Part shown: in pieces, positions 17,388 through 26,543 of the stretch
Numbering within the stretch: the first letter of the stretch is position 1
How the letters are laid out: each line of letters begins with the position of its first letter
Source of the DNA: Amycolatopsis saalfeldensis
Lineage (GTDB): Bacteria; Actinomycetota; Actinomycetes; Mycobacteriales; Pseudonocardiaceae
DNA: 55,922 nucleotides
Assembly: GCF_900110575.1 (NCBI RefSeq)
Contig: NZ_FOEF01000035.1
Location: forward strand, 1-55,922
Reading direction: 5' to 3'
Notes under the pieces: model-generated
Database searches by the model: none
What the model was told of the DNA's origin: nothing
Seen by the model: only the letters and a program-made list of their open reading frames with translations
Made by a program: the position numbers and the translations under genes

Positions 17388-17687
17388 GTGCCCAACATTT
17401 CCCGAGACGAGGTCGCGCACCTCGCCAAGCTGGCCAGGCTGGCCGTGACCGACGACGAGCTGGACGTCTTCGCGGGCCAGCTCGACCAGATCCTGGACTC
17501 GGTGGCGAAGGTGAGCGAGGTCGCCGCGCAGGACGTCCCGCCGACTTCGCACGCCGTGCCGCTGACCAACGTCTTCCGTGACGACGTGGTCCAGCCCTGC
17601 CTCACGCAGCAGCAGGCGCTGGCCTGCGCGCCGGCCGCCGAGGAGGGCCGGTTCCGGGTGCCGCGGATTCTGGGAGAAGAGCAGTGA
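17388..17687 (+). CDS. gatC: Asp-tRNA(Asn)/Glu-tRNA(Gln) amidotransferase subunit C
   Basis: GatC is the small stabilising subunit of GatCAB, which amidates misacylated Glu-tRNA(Gln) and Asp-tRNA(Asn). The 99 residues start VPNISRDEVAHLAKLARLAV and end RFRVPRILGEEQ, both typical. The start is GTG 17388. A tagact -10-like box lies near 17336-17341, giving a short leader. Its stop overlaps the gatA start by four bases (GTGA), so translation is coupled. A tRNA-Gln gene, the substrate partner, lies at 52.7 kb. Confidence 0.96.
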   Translation: MPNISRDEVAHLAKLARLAVTDDELDVFAGQLDQILDSVAKVSEVAAQDVPPTSHAVPLTNVFRDDVVQPCLTQQQALACAPAAEEGRFRVPRILGEEQ

Positions 17688-19201
17688 GTGAACTCGTCAA
17701 GCTGACCGCCGCCGAGCTGGCGGCGAAGATCCACGCGCGCGAGGTGTCCGCCGTCGAGGTCACGCAGGCGCACCTGGACCGGATCGCCGAGGTGGACGAG
17801 CACGTCCACGCGTTCCTGCACGTCGACACCGAGGGTGCGCTGGGCGCGGCCAAGAACGTCGACGAGCAGCTGGCCGCCGGCGAGCAGCCCGCGTCGCCGC
17901 TGGCCGGCGTGCCGTTGGCACTCAAGGACGTCCTCACCACGAAGGGCATCCCCACCACCGTCGGCTCGCGCACGCTCGAAGGCTGGCTCCCGCCGTACGA
18001 CGCGACGGTCACGCGCAGGCTGCGCGAAGCCGGCGTCGTCATCCTCGGCAAGACCAACATGGACGAGTTCGCGATGGGCTCGTCCACGGAGAACTCGGCC
18101 TTCGGCCCGACGCACAACCCGTGGGACCACGCGCGCATCCCGGGCGGCTCCGGCGGCGGCTCGTCCGCGTCGATCGCCGCGTTCGAGGCCGCGCTGGCCA
18201 TCGGCACCGACACCGGCGGCTCGATCCGCCAGCCCGGCGCTGTCACCGGCACTGTCGGCGTGAAGCCGACGTACGGCGGCGTCTCGCGTTACGGCCTCGT
18301 CGCCTTTTCGTCGTCGCTCGACCAGGCCGGACCGTGCGCGCGCACGGTGCTGGACGCCGCGCTGCTGCACGAGGTCATCGCCGGCTACGACCCGATGGAC
18401 TCGACCTCCATCAAGGCCCCGGTGCCGCCCGTCGTCGCGGCTGCGCGCGAGGGGGCCAACGGCGACCTCAAGGGCGTCCGCGTCGGCGTCGTCAAGGAGT
18501 TCGGCGGCGACGGTTACCAGAGCGGCGTCCTGCGTTCGTTCCAGGCCGCGGTCGAGCAGCTGCGCGCGCTGGGCGCCGAGGTCGTCGAGGTCTCGTGCCC
18601 GCATTTCACGTACGCGCTGCCCGCGTACTACCTGATCGCGCCGAGTGAGGCGTCGTCGAACCTGGCTCGGTTCGACGCCATGCGTTACGGCCTGCGCGTT
18701 GCCGACGACGGTTCGCACAGCGCCGAAGAGGTCATGTCGCTGACGCGCGAGAAGGGCTTCGGCGCCGAGGTCAAGCGTCGGATCATGCTGGGCACGTACG
18801 CGCTGTCGTCTGGTTACTACGACGCCTACTACGGCTCCGCGCAGAAGGTCCGCACGCTCATCACGCAGGACTTCTCCGCCGCCTTCGAGAAGGTGGACGT
18901 GCTCGTCTCGCCGACCACGCCGACCACGGCGTTCAAGATCGGCGAGCGCGTGGACGACCCGATGGCGATGTACCTCGCCGACCTGTGCACCATCCCGTCG
19001 AACCTCGCGGGCAACGCCGCCATGAGCGTCCCGAGTGGACTGTCCGACGAGGACGGCCTGCCGGTCGGCCTGCAGATCATGGCCCCGGCGCTCGCCGACG
19101 ACCGGCTTTACCGCGTCGGCGCCGCCTACGAGGTCGCACGCGACGCCGCCGCCGGCGGGTCGCTCGTGCACCAGGTCCCGGAGCTGGGAGGAACGAAGTG
19201 A
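17684..19201 (+). CDS. gatA: Asp-tRNA(Asn)/Glu-tRNA(Gln) amidotransferase subunit A
   Basis: GatA is the glutaminase subunit of GatCAB and an amidase-signature enzyme. The 505-residue chain shows the Ser-cisSer-Lys machinery: K81 in LALKDVLTTKG, the Gly/Ser loop PGGSGGGSSASIAAF around 152-166, and S180 in GTDTGGSIRQPG. The start is GTG 17684 overlapping gatC, and the stop overlaps the gatB start by four bases. In M. tuberculosis a pfkA gene lies between gatA and gatB. Here the two are directly coupled. Confidence 0.97.
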   Translation: MSELVKLTAAELAAKIHAREVSAVEVTQAHLDRIAEVDEHVHAFLHVDTEGALGAAKNVDEQLAAGEQPASPLAGVPLALKDVLTTKGIPTTVGSRTLEGWLPPYDATVTRRLREAGVVILGKTNMDEFAMGSSTENSAFGPTHNPWDHARIPGGSGGGSSASIAAFEAALAIGTDTGGSIRQPGAVTGTVGVKPTYGGVSRYGLVAFSSSLDQAGPCARTVLDAALLHEVIAGYDPMDSTSIKAPVPPVVAAAREGANGDLKGVRVGVVKEFGGDGYQSGVLRSFQAAVEQLRALGAEVVEVSCPHFTYALPAYYLIAPSEASSNLARFDAMRYGLRVADDGSHSAEEVMSLTREKGFGAEVKRRIMLGTYALSSGYYDAYYGSAQKVRTLITQDFSAAFEKVDVLVSPTTPTTAFKIGERVDDPMAMYLADLCTIPSNLAGNAAMSVPSGLSDEDGLPVGLQIMAPALADDRLYRVGAAYEVARDAAAGGSLVHQVPELGGTK

Positions 19202-20703
19202 CTGCCGTGGCCGAGTTGATGGACTACGCCGACGTCGTCGAGCGGTTCGACCCGGTGCTCGGGCTCGAGGTCCACGTGGAGCTCAGCACGAAAACGAAGA
19301 TGTTCTGCGGCTGTGTCAACGAGTTCGGCGGCGAGCCGAACACGAAGACCTGCCCGACCTGCCTCGGCCTGCCCGGCTCGCTGCCGGTCGTCAACGGCAA
19401 GGGCGTGGAGGGCGCGATCCGCATCGGCCTCGCGCTCAACTGCGAGATCGCCGAGTGGTGCCGGTTCGCGCGGAAGAACTACTTCTACCCGGACCAGCCG
19501 AAGAACTTCCAGACCTCCCAGTACGACGAGCCGATCGCCTTCAACGGCTACCTCGACGTCACGCTGGACGACGGCGAGGTCGTGCGCGTGGAGATCGAGC
19601 GCGCGCACATGGAGGAGGACACCGGCAAGTCGCTGCACGTGGGCGGCGCGACCGGCCGGATCCACGGCGCGGACTATTCGCTGCTGGACTACAACCGCGC
19701 GGGCGTTCCCCTGATCGAAATCGTCACCAAGCCGATCGAGGGCACCGGCGCGCGGGCGCCCGAGGTGGCGCGGGCGTACGTCAGCGCGCTGCGGGACCTG
19801 CTGCGCGCGCTCGACGTGTCCGACGTCCGGATGGACCAGGGCTCGCTGCGCTGCGACGCGAACGTGTCGCTGATGGCCAAGGACGCCACCGAGTTCGGCA
19901 CGCGGACCGAGACGAAAAACGTCAACTCGCTGCGCAGCGTCGAGCGCGCCGTGCGGTACGAGATGACGCGCCAGGCCGCCATTCTCGCCGGCGGCGGCTC
20001 GATCCGGCAGGAGACGCGGCACTTCCAGGAGGCCGACGGCACCACGTCCGGCGGGCGGGTCAAGGAGACCGCGGAGGACTACCGGTACTTCCCGGAGCCC
20101 GACCTGGTGCCGATCGCCCCGTCGCGCGAATGGGTCGAGCAGTTGCGCGCGACTCTGCCGGAGATGCCGTCCGAGCGGCGCAAGCGCATCCAGACCGAGT
20201 GGAGCCTGTCCGACGAGGCGCTGCGCGACCTGCTGAACGTGGGCGCCGTCGACCTCGTCGCGGCCACGGTCGAAGCCGGCGCGTCGCCGGACGAGGCCCG
20301 CGGCTGGTGGGTGAACACGCTCGCCCAGGAGGCCAACTCGCGTGAGGTGGAGCTGGCCGACCTGCCGATCACGCCGGCGCAGGTGGCCGAGGTCATCGGG
20401 CTGGTGTCGTCGGGCGAGCTGACCAACAAGCTCGCCAAGGAGGTCGTCCAGGGCGTCCTCGCGGGCGAGGGCTCGCCGCGTGAGGTCGTGGAGAAGCGCG
20501 GGCTGAAGGTCGTCTCCGACGATTCCGCGCTGCTTGTCGCGGTGGACGAGGCGTTGGCCGCGCAGCCGGACGTCGCGGAGAAGATCCGCGGGGGCAAGGT
20601 CGCCGCCGCGGGCGCGATCGTCGGCGCGGTCATGAAGGCGACCAAGGGCCAGGCCGACGCCAAGCGCGTCCGCGAGCTGATCATCGAGCGCGTCGGTTCC
20701 TGA
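19198..20703 (+). CDS. gatB: Asp-tRNA(Asn)/Glu-tRNA(Gln) amidotransferase subunit B
   Basis: GatB activates the misacylated tRNA with ATP and transfers ammonia from GatA. The 501-residue protein has the family start FDPVLGLEVHVELSTKTKMF, CPTCLGLPGSLPVVN, RKNYFYPDQPKNFQTSQYDE and a C-terminal YqeY-like tRNA-binding region ending KGQADAKRVRELIIERV. Metal-binding cysteines in CGCVN and CPTC are present. The GTG at 19198 overlaps the gatA stop (GTGA) and has GGAGG seven bases upstream. The membrane-protein gene follows immediately. Confidence 0.97.
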   Translation: MTAVAELMDYADVVERFDPVLGLEVHVELSTKTKMFCGCVNEFGGEPNTKTCPTCLGLPGSLPVVNGKGVEGAIRIGLALNCEIAEWCRFARKNYFYPDQPKNFQTSQYDEPIAFNGYLDVTLDDGEVVRVEIERAHMEEDTGKSLHVGGATGRIHGADYSLLDYNRAGVPLIEIVTKPIEGTGARAPEVARAYVSALRDLLRALDVSDVRMDQGSLRCDANVSLMAKDATEFGTRTETKNVNSLRSVERAVRYEMTRQAAILAGGGSIRQETRHFQEADGTTSGGRVKETAEDYRYFPEPDLVPIAPSREWVEQLRATLPEMPSERRKRIQTEWSLSDEALRDLLNVGAVDLVAATVEAGASPDEARGWWVNTLAQEANSREVELADLPITPAQVAEVIGLVSSGELTNKLAKEVVQGVLAGEGSPREVVEKRGLKVVSDDSALLVAVDEALAAQPDVAEKIRGGKVAAAGAIVGAVMKATKGQADAKRVRELIIERVGS

Positions 20704-21225
20704 GTGTCGTTTTCCGTCAAAGGTGTCAGCTGGCGCGAGTGGCTCGGTCTGGCGGCCGGGCTGCTCGCGTTGGCATCGCTCTTCCTGCCGTGGACGACGC
20801 TGACCGCGGACGCGGCCGCGCCGGACGTGCGTGACGCCTTCGCGTCGCTTCCGCACGGCGACGTCGTGCGATCGGCGTGGAACTCGGATTTCTTCTCGTG
20901 GTTCCCGCCGTTCGTGCTGCTGCTCGCGGGCTTGGCGGTGGTGCTGTTCGGGCAAATGACGAAGGTCCGGACCAGCGGGCTGCCGCACCTGTGGCTCGTC
21001 GCCGGTCTCGGGGCACTGCTGCTGATGATCATCGGCTGGACCACGCTCACCTGGATCTTCGACAGCGACCAGCGCGCGTTCCTGCAGACGGCCGGTATCG
21101 AGATCAACGCCGGGATCGGGCGGTACCTGGGGATGCTCTTCGCGGTGGTCTCGGTGGTAACGGCTTTCCTGGACATTCGCGCGGCCCGCGCCGAAGCCCG
21201 CGCCCCGCGAACTCGTCGTTCCTGA
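20704..21225 (+). CDS. four-helix integral membrane protein of unknown function
   Basis: This 173-residue protein has four predicted membrane spans: about 12-32 (WLGLAAGLLALASLFLPW), 63-79 (FPPFVLLLAGLAVVLFG), 91-117 (LWLVAGLGALLLMIIGWTTL) and 141-160 (YLGMLFAVVSVVTAFL). It ends in a short Arg/Ala-rich cytosolic tail. The GTG start at 20704 abuts the gatB stop, so it is translationally coupled to gatCAB. Function is unknown. It may be a small actinobacterial membrane protein that rides with gatB. Confidence 0.85.
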   Translation: MSFSVKGVSWREWLGLAAGLLALASLFLPWTTLTADAAAPDVRDAFASLPHGDVVRSAWNSDFFSWFPPFVLLLAGLAVVLFGQMTKVRTSGLPHLWLVAGLGALLLMIIGWTTLTWIFDSDQRAFLQTAGIEINAGIGRYLGMLFAVVSVVTAFLDIRAARAEARAPRTRRS

Positions 21226-21248
21226 GCGGCGACGGCTCCGCGGTTCTC

Positions 21249-21282
21249 GGTCGCCGATCGTTGTTGCCGCTGATCGGCGACC
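21249..21282. terminator. bidirectional hairpin between convergent genes
   Basis: Perfect 11-bp arms ggtcgccgatc (21249-21259) and gatcggcgacc (21272-21282) enclose a 12-base loop. It sits between the ends of the membrane-protein gene and the LppZ-like gene. There is no U-run, so it may act as a Rho-independent-like hairpin or an RNA stabiliser. Confidence 0.6.
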
Positions 21283-21346
21283 CCGGCGATCTGGGTCCTG
21301 ACCAGGCAATCGCCGGTGACGGGCGACGACCGGCCAGCCGGGCGGC

Positions 21347-22555
21347 TCAGTCCTTGCCCTGCCCGCCGTTGGTCTGGCTGATGGTGATGAGCACGACGCG
21401 GTCGTCGCTGGAGACGGGTTTGCCGCCGTCCTTGTTGGTGGTGCCCGCGACGGCCACCTGCGGATTGATCATGCCCATGCCGGCGAGGCGGCCGTACGTC
21501 GTGGGGGGCTTGCCCTTGCCGTCGAGGCTGATGCTGGGCTTGCCAGTGACGGCGCCGTCCGCGTTGACCGGCAGGTTCTGCAGGCCGCCCGCCGAGGCGA
21601 CGGCCAGGATGCCGTTCGCGTCGATGAAGTCCGCGCAGCCCGCGACGCCTGGCTTGTCGGGCCACGTCCACGCGGGCACCGTCAGCTGCTGGCCCGCCTG
21701 GACGCGGTAGACGGCGTCCGCGCTGCCCGGCTGGTCGGTGACCCACAGGCGTTTGCCATCGGCGGAGCCGCAGATGCCGCCGGGGGAGTGGAGCCCGGAG
21801 GCGAACACCGCGGAGCCCGGCGCCGGGTTGTCGGCGCCGGGATTGCCGGAGGTGTCGATCCGCAGGATCTTGCCCGCGAGCGACTTCGCGTCGGCGGCCG
21901 CGGACGGGTTGCCGGCGTCGCCGGTCGCGACGAGAAGCGCGCCATGGCCGTCGCTCGCCAACGCGCCGCGGTTGCCCGTCGCGCCCTTCGGGATGCCGGT
22001 GAGCACGGCCTTCGCCGGCTGGCCCTTCGCGAAGCGCACGACGCGGTTGTCCGTGGCCGTTGTGACGTACGCGAATACGAGCTGGTCCTCGACGTAGCTG
22101 GGCGAAAGCGCCAGCCCGGTCAGACCGCCGTCGCCGGTGGCCTGGACGTCGAGCTGCTCGAACGTCGTCGCGTCGTGGCCCGCGGTGGCGAGCAGGACAC
22201 GGCCGGATTTCCGCTCGCCGGCGAGGGCGCTGGGCGTGGTGCCGTCGCCGGGCAGGCCGGCCACGGCCGCGACGGTGTCCAGGCAGGTGGCGATCACGGC
22301 CTTGTCGAAGTCCTTGCAGCCCTGCGGCGGCGGGATCGGCGCCGGCGACTGTTGAGACCCGCCCGGATTGCCGGGCCCGGCACCGGAATCGCCGCCGGGG
22401 CCCTGCACCTGCGGCGGCGACTCGGGGCTGGGGACGGGCGCGGGGCTGAACGTCTGGCCCGCGGCGGTGTTGTCGAACCGGGCGCAGCCGGAAAGCAGGA
22501 GACCGCCGCAGGCCAGCAGGGCCAGCGGCGAGGACCACCGGTACCGGGTACGCAC
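21347..22555 (-). CDS. LppZ-like lipoprotein, glucose/sorbosone dehydrogenase-type beta-propeller
   Basis: This 402-residue exported lipoprotein has a basic start, a hydrophobic core and the lipobox LLLSGC with the lipidated cysteine near residue 24. A Pro/Gly/Ser-rich linker follows (about 30-80). The rest resembles the PQQ-dependent glucose/sorbosone dehydrogenase propeller: DGGLTGLALSPSYVEDQLVF, GNRGALASDGHGALLVATGD, GKILRIDTSGNPGADNPAPG, VFASGLHSPGGICG. Orientation and position near doxX and ilvB match M. tuberculosis lppZ (Rv3006). Enzyme activity is not established for that family. The GTG at 22555 is preferred; an ATG at 22615 would put 20 residues before the signal peptide. Confidence 0.9.
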   Translation of the reverse strand: MRTRYRWSSPLALLACGGLLLSGCARFDNTAAGQTFSPAPVPSPESPPQVQGPGGDSGAGPGNPGGSQQSPAPIPPPQGCKDFDKAVIATCLDTVAAVAGLPGDGTTPSALAGERKSGRVLLATAGHDATTFEQLDVQATGDGGLTGLALSPSYVEDQLVFAYVTTATDNRVVRFAKGQPAKAVLTGIPKGATGNRGALASDGHGALLVATGDAGNPSAAADAKSLAGKILRIDTSGNPGADNPAPGSAVFASGLHSPGGICGSADGKRLWVTDQPGSADAVYRVQAGQQLTVPAWTWPDKPGVAGCADFIDANGILAVASAGGLQNLPVNADGAVTGKPSISLDGKGKPPTTYGRLAGMGMINPQVAVAGTTNKDGGKPVSSDDRVVLITISQTNGGQGKD

Positions 22556-22613
22556 GGTGACCCAGCCTAGGTGGCGCCGCGTGAGCCACGGGTAAGTGGT
22601 TACCGTGGTGATC

Positions 22614-23522
22614 ATGACCGTAACCGTGCTGGTCCCCGATGACGAGGGCGTCGCCGCGCTCTCGGAGGTCCCGCTCGTGCAGGCCGTGCGCTACCAATGG
22701 GGCGACCCGGTGCCGACGGAAGCCGCGAAGGCGGAGGTGCTCATCCCCGGCCGTCACCCCGCGGGCGAGGAGTTGTGGCGCGAGCTGCCGAACCTCAGGC
22801 TGATCCAGCTGCTGACGGCGGGCGCCGACGACTGGATCGGCAAGGTCCCCGAGGGCGTTCTCCTCTCGACCTGCCGCGGCGCGCACGGCGGCAGCATGGC
22901 CGAGTGGGTCGTCGCCGTGTTGCTGTCGATGTACCGGAAGCTGGACGTGTTCGCGGACGCGCACCGGCAAACGCGCTGGACGCGGCTCTCGGCCGACACG
23001 TTGCAGGGCAAGCACGTGCTCGTCGTCGGGGCCGGTGATCTCGGCCGGCAGCTGCGCCGGCGGCTCGAACCGTTCGACGCGCGCTGCACGATGGTGGGCA
23101 TGTCCGCGCGCGACGGGGTGCACGGCGTCCAGGAACTGCCGGAACTGTTGCCGTCACACGATGTCGTGGTGCTGATGGTCCCCCTCACATCGCGTACGCG
23201 CGGCATGGTCGACGCCGATTTCCTCGCCGCGATGCGGGACGGTGCGGTGCTGGTCAACGCCGCGCGCGGCCCCGTCGTGGTCACCGACGCGCTGGTCGCC
23301 GAGCTGACCGCGGGACGGCTGCGCGCCGCCCTCGACGTCACCGATCCCGAACCCCTGCCGCCGGGGCATCCCCTGTGGACGGCGCCGGGCCTGCTGCTGA
23401 CACCGCACATCGGCGGGACGGTGAGCGGCGGCCGCAGCCGCTCGTACGCCGTCGCCGCGGCCGAGATCGCGCGGTACGCCGGGGGCGAGTTGCCGGACAA
23501 CCTGGTGCACGGCGAGTACTGA
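22614..23522 (+). CDS. D-2-hydroxyacid dehydrogenase family protein
   Basis: This 302-residue NAD(P)-dependent oxidoreductase shows the Rossmann motif VLVVGAGDLGRQLRRRL, the catalytic arginine in NAARGPVVVTDALV, the glutamate in DVTDPEPLPPGHPLW and the histidine in LLTPHIGGTVSGG. It is shorter than SerA and lacks ACT domains, so it is a generic 2-ketoacid reductase of unknown substrate. The ATG at 22614 gives the family N-terminus (TVTVLVPDDEGV). It is divergent from the LppZ-like gene with about 58 bases between, as Rv3007c-like genes neighbour lppZ in mycobacteria. Confidence 0.92.
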   Translation: MTVTVLVPDDEGVAALSEVPLVQAVRYQWGDPVPTEAAKAEVLIPGRHPAGEELWRELPNLRLIQLLTAGADDWIGKVPEGVLLSTCRGAHGGSMAEWVVAVLLSMYRKLDVFADAHRQTRWTRLSADTLQGKHVLVVGAGDLGRQLRRRLEPFDARCTMVGMSARDGVHGVQELPELLPSHDVVVLMVPLTSRTRGMVDADFLAAMRDGAVLVNAARGPVVVTDALVAELTAGRLRAALDVTDPEPLPPGHPLWTAPGLLLTPHIGGTVSGGRSRSYAVAAAEIARYAGGELPDNLVHGEY

Positions 23523-23598
23523 CTTCGCCGCTTGGCCTCGCGATGGGGTCAGGGCAAGAGGCGCGCCGGTCCGGGCAGGCGCGGTTCCATGCAGTCGC

Positions 23599-23935
23599 GT
23601 GGGCGGGTTTTGGCTAGTGGTGCGGGGTTGGTTTCGCGCGCCGGTGTGGGCGGGTTTTGGCTAGTGGTGCGGGGTTGGTTTCGCGCGCCGGCGTGGGCGT
23701 GTTCTGGCCAGCGGCTCAGGGCTGGTTCCACACACCGGTGGCGGCCTGCTCTGGCCAGCGGCGCGGGGCCGGTTCCCCACAACTGGCGTCGTTGCGTTCC
23801 GGCCGAAGGCGCAAGGCCGGTCCCGGGCGCCGGCGTCGGCGCCTGCCGGCCGGAGGCGCTGGGCCGGTTCCGGGCGCGGGTGTTGGCCGATTCCGGCGAA
23901 AGGGGCCCTGACCTCGGCGTGCTCGCTCGCGGCGG
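23599..23935. repeat. 47-bp degenerate tandem repeat array upstream of doxX
   Basis: At least seven units recur every 47-48 bp. Landmark ttggctag/ttctggcc/ttccggcc boxes are found at about 23608, 23655, 23702, 23749, 23797, 23844 and 23891. The first two units (from gtgggcggg at 23599 and 23646) are nearly identical, and later ones diverge. The 47-bp period shifts the reading frame each unit, so the array is unlikely to code. It fills the gap between the hydroxyacid dehydrogenase and doxX genes. Confidence 0.85.
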
Positions 23936-23961
23936 GGCGCGTCATCGCCTAATCTTCGCGC

Positions 23962-24537
23962 GTGACCAGTCAAGGGGATGACTACCAGACCAGTCTGCTG
24001 TCCGGCGTGGAGGATTCCAGCGGGGACGACACCGACGAGCCGCGCCAGTCCGGCCTCGGCCTGGGGCTGCTGGTCCTTCGGCTCGGGCTGGGCGTGATCA
24101 TGGGCGCGCACGGGCTGCAGCACCTGTTCGGCGCGTTCGGCGGGCCGGGGGTCGGCGGCTTCGCGCACGTGCTGGAGATGTTCGGCTACCACAAGCAGAC
24201 CACCCTGCTTTCGTGGATCACGGGGGTCACCGAGGTGGCGGGCGGGGCGCTGGTGCTCGTCGGCCTGTTCACCCCGCTCGCGGCCGCCGGGCTGCTCGGC
24301 GTGGCGGCCAACGTCGTCTACGCGAAGTTCCACGGCGGCTTCTTCGTGGGCGACGGCAAGGGTTTCGAGTTCGAGCTGCTGCTCGGCCTCGTCGCGCTGG
24401 CGCTGGTCTTCACCGGCGCCGGCCGGATTTCGCTGGAGCGGAACACCCCGTGGCGGAAACGGCCGTTGCCGCTGGGGCTCGTTTCGCTGCTGCTCGCCGC
24501 GGCGGCGTCCGTGGTGGTCATCGTCCTGACCCGATGA
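23962..24537 (+). CDS. DoxX-family membrane protein
   Basis: This is a 191-residue DoxX family protein. A charged N-terminal tail (about 35 residues) leads into four hydrophobic helices: LGLGLLVLRLGLGVIMGAHG, TEVAGGALVLVGLFTPLAAA, LLLGLVALALVFTGAGRISL and LPLGLVSLLLAAAASVVVIV. The motif GAHGLQHLFGAFGGPG after helix one is typical. Its position near ilvB and the LppZ-like gene matches M. tuberculosis Rv3005c, a DoxX protein reported to form a membrane oxidoreductase complex with superoxide dismutase and a thiosulfate sulfurtransferase. Such partners are not in this window. The start is GTG 23962. Confidence 0.93.
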   Translation: MTSQGDDYQTSLLSGVEDSSGDDTDEPRQSGLGLGLLVLRLGLGVIMGAHGLQHLFGAFGGPGVGGFAHVLEMFGYHKQTTLLSWITGVTEVAGGALVLVGLFTPLAAAGLLGVAANVVYAKFHGGFFVGDGKGFEFELLLGLVALALVFTGAGRISLERNTPWRKRPLPLGLVSLLLAAAASVVVIVLTR

Positions 24538-24568
24538 CCGGTGGCCCGCGCAGCCGGGCGAAGCCGAA

Positions 24569-24608
24569 CGAAAGGGCCGTTCACCACGGGTGGTGAACGG
24601 CCCTTTCG
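24569..24608. terminator. bidirectional terminator between doxX and ilvD
   Basis: A perfect 19-bp inverted repeat starts cgaaagggccgttcac and ends gtgaacggccctttcg around a 2-base centre. It serves the ends of doxX (plus) and ilvD (minus). It is the strongest stem in the window; the T tract is only TTT within the arms. Confidence 0.9.
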
Positions 24609-24626
24609 CGGCAAACGCGCCTCAGG

Positions 24627-26471
24627 TCACTTGTTCGGGTCGCGCACCGCGCCGGTGTCCGCGGAGGTGGCCATCCGGGCGTACGCGCGCAGCGCCGCCG
24701 TGATCGGACGCTGGCGGTCCTTCGGCTGCCACGGCCGTTCGGAGACCTCCATCTTCGACCGGCGCTCGGCCAGGATCCCGGGTTCGACCAGGAGCTCCAG
24801 GCGGCGCTCGTGGATGTCGAGGACGATCTGGTCGCCGTTTTCGACCAACGCGATCAGGCCGCCCGCGGCCGCCTCCGGGGAGATGTGGCCGACGGAGATG
24901 CCCGAGGAGCCGCCGGAGAAGCGGCCGTCGGTGATCAGGGCGCACTTCTTGCCGAGGCCCGAGCCCTTGAGGAATGCCGTCGGGTGCAGCATTTCCTGCA
25001 TGCCGGGGCCGCCGGCGGGACCCTCGTACCGGATCACCAGCACCTCGCCGGGCTGGATCTCCTTCTTGAGGATCGCCGAAACGGCCTCTTCCTGGCTTTC
25101 CAGCACCCGCGCCGGCCCCTGGAAGTGCCAGAGATCCTCGTCGATGCCCGCGGCCTTGATGACCGCGCCGTTCTCGGCGAGGTTGCCGCGCAGGATGGCC
25201 AGGCCGCCGTCCTTGGTGTACGCGTGCTCGACGTCGCGGATGCAGCCGCCCGCGGCGTCGGTGTCCAGCGACGACCAGCGGTTGTCCGTGGAGAACGCCT
25301 TCGTGGTCCGCACGCCGCCGGGCGCGGCGTGGAACAGCTCCAGCGCCTTCTCCGACGGGGACTCGGCGCGAACGTCCCACTCGTTCAGCCACGAGTCGAT
25401 GTCGGGGGAGTGCACCGAGTGGACGTCGGTGTTCAGCAGCCCGCCGCGGTGCAGCTCACCGAGGATGGCCGGGATTCCGCCGGCGCGGTGGACGTCCTCC
25501 ATGTGGTAGTCGGAGTTCGGCGCCACCTTCGACAGGCACGGCACGCGGCGGCCGATCTCGTCGATCTCGCTGATGGTGAAGTCGACCTCGCCCTCCTGGG
25601 CGGCCGCGAGGATGTGCAGGACGGTGTTGGTCGAGCCGCCCATCGCCATGTCCAGCGCCATCGCGTTTTCGAACGCCGCCTTGGTGGCGATCGAGCGGGG
25701 CAGCGCGGACTCGTCGTTTTCGCCATACCAGCGATTGCACAAGTCGATCACGGTGCGGCCGGCCCCGGCGAACAGGTCACGCCGCGCCGCGTGCGTCGCC
25801 AGGGTGGAGCCGTTGCCCGGCAAGGAAAGACCGAGCGCCTCGGTGAGGCAGTTCATGGAGTTCGCGGTGAACATGCCGGAGCAGGAGCCGCAGGTCGGGC
25901 AGGCCGAGCGCTCGACGGCCGACAGCCCTTCCTCGTCCACCTCGCTGTTCGCGGACGCGGAGATGGCGGTGATCAGGTCGGTCGGCGCCTGCGCGACCCC
26001 GCCGACGACCACGGCCTTGCCCGCCTCCATCGGCCCGCCGGAGACGAACACGGTCGGGATGTTCAGCCGCATGGCGGCGTTCAGCATGCCCGGCGTGATC
26101 TTGTCGCAGTTGGAGATGCACACGAGCGCGTCGGCCTGGTGCGCGTTGACCATGTACTCCACGGAATCCGCGATGATCTCGCGCGAGGGCAGCGAGTAGA
26201 GCATGCCGGAGTGGCCCATCGCGATGCCGTCGTCGACGGCGATCGTGTGGAACTCACGCGCGATGCCGCCCGCCTCCTTGACCGCTTCCGCGACGATGTC
26301 GCCGAGGTCCTTGAGGTGCACGTGCCCCGGCACGAACTGCGTGTAGGAGTTGGCGATGGCGACGATCGGCTTGCCGAAGTCGCTGTCGGTCATTCCGGTC
26401 GCGCGCCAGAGCGAGCGCGCGCCCGCCGCGTTGCGGCCGTGGGTGGTGGTCCGGGAACGGAGGGGCGGCAC
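24627..26471 (-). CDS. ilvD: dihydroxy-acid dehydratase
   Basis: IlvD dehydrates 2,3-dihydroxy-isovalerate and -methylvalerate to the keto acids of valine/leucine and isoleucine. The 614-residue protein has the Fe-S cluster cysteines in SNCDKITPGML and SACPTCGSCSGMFTANSMNC, the family start THGRNAAGARSLWRATGM and the end region HISPEAAAGGLIALVENGD. The start is GTG 26471 with gggaga just upstream. It is unlinked to ilvD in the mycobacterial order, but here it lies beside the PH-domain protein and opposite ilvBNC. It has no visible attenuator of its own. Confidence 0.97.
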   Translation of the reverse strand: MPPLRSRTTTHGRNAAGARSLWRATGMTDSDFGKPIVAIANSYTQFVPGHVHLKDLGDIVAEAVKEAGGIAREFHTIAVDDGIAMGHSGMLYSLPSREIIADSVEYMVNAHQADALVCISNCDKITPGMLNAAMRLNIPTVFVSGGPMEAGKAVVVGGVAQAPTDLITAISASANSEVDEEGLSAVERSACPTCGSCSGMFTANSMNCLTEALGLSLPGNGSTLATHAARRDLFAGAGRTVIDLCNRWYGENDESALPRSIATKAAFENAMALDMAMGGSTNTVLHILAAAQEGEVDFTISEIDEIGRRVPCLSKVAPNSDYHMEDVHRAGGIPAILGELHRGGLLNTDVHSVHSPDIDSWLNEWDVRAESPSEKALELFHAAPGGVRTTKAFSTDNRWSSLDTDAAGGCIRDVEHAYTKDGGLAILRGNLAENGAVIKAAGIDEDLWHFQGPARVLESQEEAVSAILKKEIQPGEVLVIRYEGPAGGPGMQEMLHPTAFLKGSGLGKKCALITDGRFSGGSSGISVGHISPEAAAGGLIALVENGDQIVLDIHERRLELLVEPGILAERRSKMEVSERPWQPKDRQRPITAALRAYARMATSADTGAVRDPNK

Positions 26472-26543
26472 GGCATTCTCCCAGGTCAGAAGGCTGGTCC
26501 AGGCGGGGTCACGAGACCGTCCCGCAAACTGGTCCTACCAATT

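Noticed and set aside
23599..23935. CRISPR array
   Set aside because: The repeats are contiguous and degenerate, with no unique spacers and no cas genes; the same holds for the arrays at 1, 49.6 and 54.3 kb.
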